DNA from: Acidobacteriota bacterium
Lineage (GTDB): Bacteria; Acidobacteriota; Terriglobia; UBA7540
NCBI GenBank assembly: GCA_003225365.1
Contig: QHZN01000227.1
Location: 1-35,469, forward strand
Direction of reading: 5' to 3'
Length of the DNA: 35,469 nt
The notes below the pieces were generated by a model, which saw only the letters and a program-made list of their open reading frames with translations, made no database searches and was not told where the DNA came from. Position 1 is the stretch's first letter. Each line of letters starts with the position of its first letter. Positions 33,347 through 35,469 of this stretch are shown piece after piece. Position numbers and translations under genes: made by a program.

Positions 33347-34558
33347 ATGAGATTTCCGAGGAGAGTGCTCTTCTTCAGAGTGGGCGTGCTCCTGGTCCTC
33401 GCGGCGGGCTTTTGTGCCGGGGCGGCGGCGCAGAACCGGATTGTCGCCATCGGGGACGTGCACGGAGACTGCGCCGATTTCTCGGCCATCCTTCAGCAAG
33501 TCGGACTGATGGATGCCCAGCACCACTGGGCGGGCGGCACGGCGACGTTCGTCCAGACGGGCGACATTCCCGACCGCGGGCCCCAGTCCCGTCAGGCCTT
33601 CGATCTCCTGAGGCAGCTCGAGAGCGAAGCGGCCAAGCAAGGCGGCAAAGTTTTCCCGCTGCTCGGCAACCACGAAGTCATGGACATGGTGGGCGACTTG
33701 CGCTACGTGACGCCGGAGGACTACAAGAATTTTGCCGACGAAAACTCCGAGAAGCGGCGCGAGGCGGAGTGGGAAGATTATAAGAAGTTCCTCGTATTTC
33801 ATCATGGCCATCAGCATTCGCTTTTGGGCGACGACCCCGCTTCCAAGCAGAATTGGATGACCGCGCACCCGCTCGGCTTCTTCGAGGAGCGCGACGCGAT
33901 GGGCCCCAAGGGCGATTACGGAAGCTGGCTCCGCAGCCACGACGCCATCGCTCAGGTCGGCGAGATCCTCCTCATGCACGGCGGCCTCGACCCGAGCCTT
34001 CGTTTTAAGAACCTCCGAGAATTGAACGAAGGGATTCGCAAACAGATCGCCCTCTACGATTCGCTCTGGGAATCGCTCTCAAAGAGGCACGTCATTTGGC
34101 ATTACATGACGTTTGGCGAGGCCCTGAAGCAAATCCAGGAGGAGTACATGGCCATGCGCGCGCGGGGCATGCCCGACCAAGAGGCTATGGACGAAATGAA
34201 GCGGCTGAACGACATGACCTCGGGCCTGCTCTTTGCCCCGACCAGCCCCCTCTGGTACCGCGGTTACGCGCTCGAGCCGGAGGAAAAGCTCAGGCCGGGG
34301 TTCGACGCCATGATGAAACGCCTGAAGGCCCAATACCTGGTCGCCGCCCATACCGTGAACCAAAAGTACAAGATCACTCCGCACCTCGACAATCATGTTT
34401 TTCTGATTGACACGGGAATGTTAACGCCTTACTTCGGCGGGCGAGCCTCCGCCCTCATCATTGAAGGCGGCACGTTCAAGGCCGTTTATCTGGGCGGGGA
34501 GTCCCAGGTCTTGCTCTCGCCCTCGGCTTCCGGAGGGGCCGCCAAGGCGCAGCCATGA
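33347..34558 (+). CDS. Exported metallophosphoesterase (Shewanella-like phosphatase type)
   Basis: A 403-residue protein. Residues 1-28 form a signal peptide ending in CAGAAA. The calcineurin-like metal centre is complete: GDVHG at 36-40, GDIPDRG at 72-78, GNHE at 107-110, with later His residues in LLMHGG and VAAHTVNQ. The family (PPP-like Shewanella-like phosphatases) dephosphorylates phosphoproteins or small phosphoesters; the substrate here is unknown. A long helical insert (about 225-290) is notable. ATG 33347 is preferred over ATG 33296, because the promoter 33286-33314 overlaps the latter and the signal peptide starts at 33347. Its TGA overlaps the ATG of the transporter gene. Confidence 0.88.
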   Translation: MRFPRRVLFFRVGVLLVLAAGFCAGAAAQNRIVAIGDVHGDCADFSAILQQVGLMDAQHHWAGGTATFVQTGDIPDRGPQSRQAFDLLRQLESEAAKQGGKVFPLLGNHEVMDMVGDLRYVTPEDYKNFADENSEKRREAEWEDYKKFLVFHHGHQHSLLGDDPASKQNWMTAHPLGFFEERDAMGPKGDYGSWLRSHDAIAQVGEILLMHGGLDPSLRFKNLRELNEGIRKQIALYDSLWESLSKRHVIWHYMTFGEALKQIQEEYMAMRARGMPDQEAMDEMKRLNDMTSGLLFAPTSPLWYRGYALEPEEKLRPGFDAMMKRLKAQYLVAAHTVNQKYKITPHLDNHVFLIDTGMLTPYFGGRASALIIEGGTFKAVYLGGESQVLLSPSASGGAAKAQP

Positions 34559-35469
34559 TCGAGCACGTCGGCCGAATCTTCAGCCTGAAGCGCGACGAGG
34601 TGGTGCCCGCCTCGCTGCTGTTTTTTTACCTTTTCTTGGCCCTGGGTGCGTTTATGATGGGGCAGGCCGTGGGAGACGCGTTGTTCCTGAAAGTTTTCCC
34701 GCGACACCTCCCCTACGCGATGATCGGCTCGGCGCTGCTCAGCCTCCCATTCGCCACGGTTTTCATCCGCCTGTCGCACCGCTTGCGCCTGGAGCCTCTG
34801 ATTATCTCCTCTCTAGGTTTTTTCAGCGTCTGCTTCGCGCTCTTCTGGTGGTTCGCCGGGCTGGGATCGAACGTGGTTTATTTTCTGGTTTACGTCTGGG
34901 TGCAGACGTTTGGCGTGATGGGGCCGATGATGGGCTGGACGCTGGCGAATTTCCTGCTCACCACAAGGGAGGCCCGCCGCGTTTTTGGATTTATCCAGGC
35001 GGGAGCAATTCTCGGCGTACCCTTTGTCACCTTCATTACCGCCGACATCCTGAGCAACAAGCGCGCGAAACCCCAGACTCTGCTGTTAGCTCTTAGCCTC
35101 TTGGTGGCAATTTGTGCAGTGCTGGTGAAGCTGCTGTTCCTTAACGCCCGCGAACGGTTAGCGCACATCTCGGCCGCACCTATGGCGACCAAGGGAGCCC
35201 CAAGGACTTTTCTTCAGAGTTGGCGCCAGATCCGCAGCTCGCGTTATCTGATGCTCGTTGCGACGCTGATTGCTGTGGGCTGCTTGTCCTCTTCCATCCT
35301 GTCCGTTCAATTCAAGCTAATCGCCGCGAAAAAAGTGGCGGACACCTCAGGGCTCGGCACCTTTTTCGCGCGCTTCTACGGCTATATGGGGCTTGGAACG
35401 ATGCTTCTGCAAATGGTGATGACGGGGCCGCTGCTGCGGAAGTTCGGCATCCGTGTCTCGCTATTCGTC
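34555..35469 (+). CDS. NTP/NDP-translocase-like membrane transporter (partial)
   Basis: An open frame from ATG 34555 to the right edge (305 residues, incomplete). It has about eight membrane helices so far, starting with SLKRDEVVPASLLFFYLFLA, and later VQTFGVMGPMMGWTLANFLL, a cytoplasmic loop rich in Arg/Lys and VQFKLIAAKKVADTSGLGTF. The pattern fits the Npt1/Npt2 ATP/ADP-translocase-like branch of the major facilitator group, many members of which occur in free-living Acidobacteria without known substrate (from memory). The start overlaps the phosphatase stop as ATGA, so translation is probably coupled. A nucleotide substrate is only a guess; a general MFS carrier is the alternative. Confidence 0.7.
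   Translation, partial: MIEHVGRIFSLKRDEVVPASLLFFYLFLALGAFMMGQAVGDALFLKVFPRHLPYAMIGSALLSLPFATVFIRLSHRLRLEPLIISSLGFFSVCFALFWWFAGLGSNVVYFLVYVWVQTFGVMGPMMGWTLANFLLTTREARRVFGFIQAGAILGVPFVTFITADILSNKRAKPQTLLLALSLLVAICAVLVKLLFLNARERLAHISAAPMATKGAPRTFLQSWRQIRSSRYLMLVATLIAVGCLSSSILSVQFKLIAAKKVADTSGLGTFFARFYGYMGLGTMLLQMVMTGPLLRKFGIRVSLFV

Overview
The window looks like a chromosomal segment of a GC-rich, probably uncultivated Acidobacteriota (inference). The clues are the housekeeping gene content and order, a lipoprotein with acidobacterial-style Ig-like modules, a Tat-exported Gfo/Idh/MocA oxidoreductase, a DipZ-like redoxin, a small coiled-coil protein, and many palindromic intergenic repeats. No rRNA, tRNA, CRISPR array, integrase or transposase was seen.

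Layout. Positions 1-3.7 kb hold the end of a probable M28 peptidase, a leftward lipoprotein, a small rightward coiled-coil gene, palindromic repeats and a broken leftward oxidoreductase gene. From about 3.96 to 11.4 kb a rightward proteostasis block (tig-clpP-clpX-lon) follows a good sigma70-type promoter, then rho after a 310-base gap. From 11.4 to 20.7 kb all genes run leftward (read as transcribed: dcd, an M48 protease, a gamma-carbonic-anhydrase-like protein, hisS, aspS, mutL, cmk) and converge on rho. An HU/IHF-type gene diverges from dcd, and the two promoters share one -35 heptamer. priA, a redoxin and an MTHFR-like gene follow, all leftward.

From 26.4 to 29.2 kb there is an island of visibly lower G+C: a DNA methyltransferase and, one base later, a probable PD-(D/E)XK-type nuclease, which look like a restriction-modification or related defence pair. 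Leftward genes then encode a membrane protein with a GH113-like glycosidase domain, a polytopic membrane protein and an exported protein with an atypical kinase-like signature. The window ends with a rightward periplasmic metallophosphatase overlapping (ATGA) a partial NTP/NDP-translocase-like transporter.

The most striking non-coding signal is a family of MITE-like elements in the gaps around hisS, aspS, mutL and priA. They have terminal sequences like GGTTGCTGAAAAA / TTTTTCAGCAACC and TCATTCTGAGC-type internal palindromes. One of them supplies the stop codon of hisS. The least described proteins are the nuclease-like partner of the methyltransferase, the exported kinase-like protein and the middle domain of the lipoprotein.
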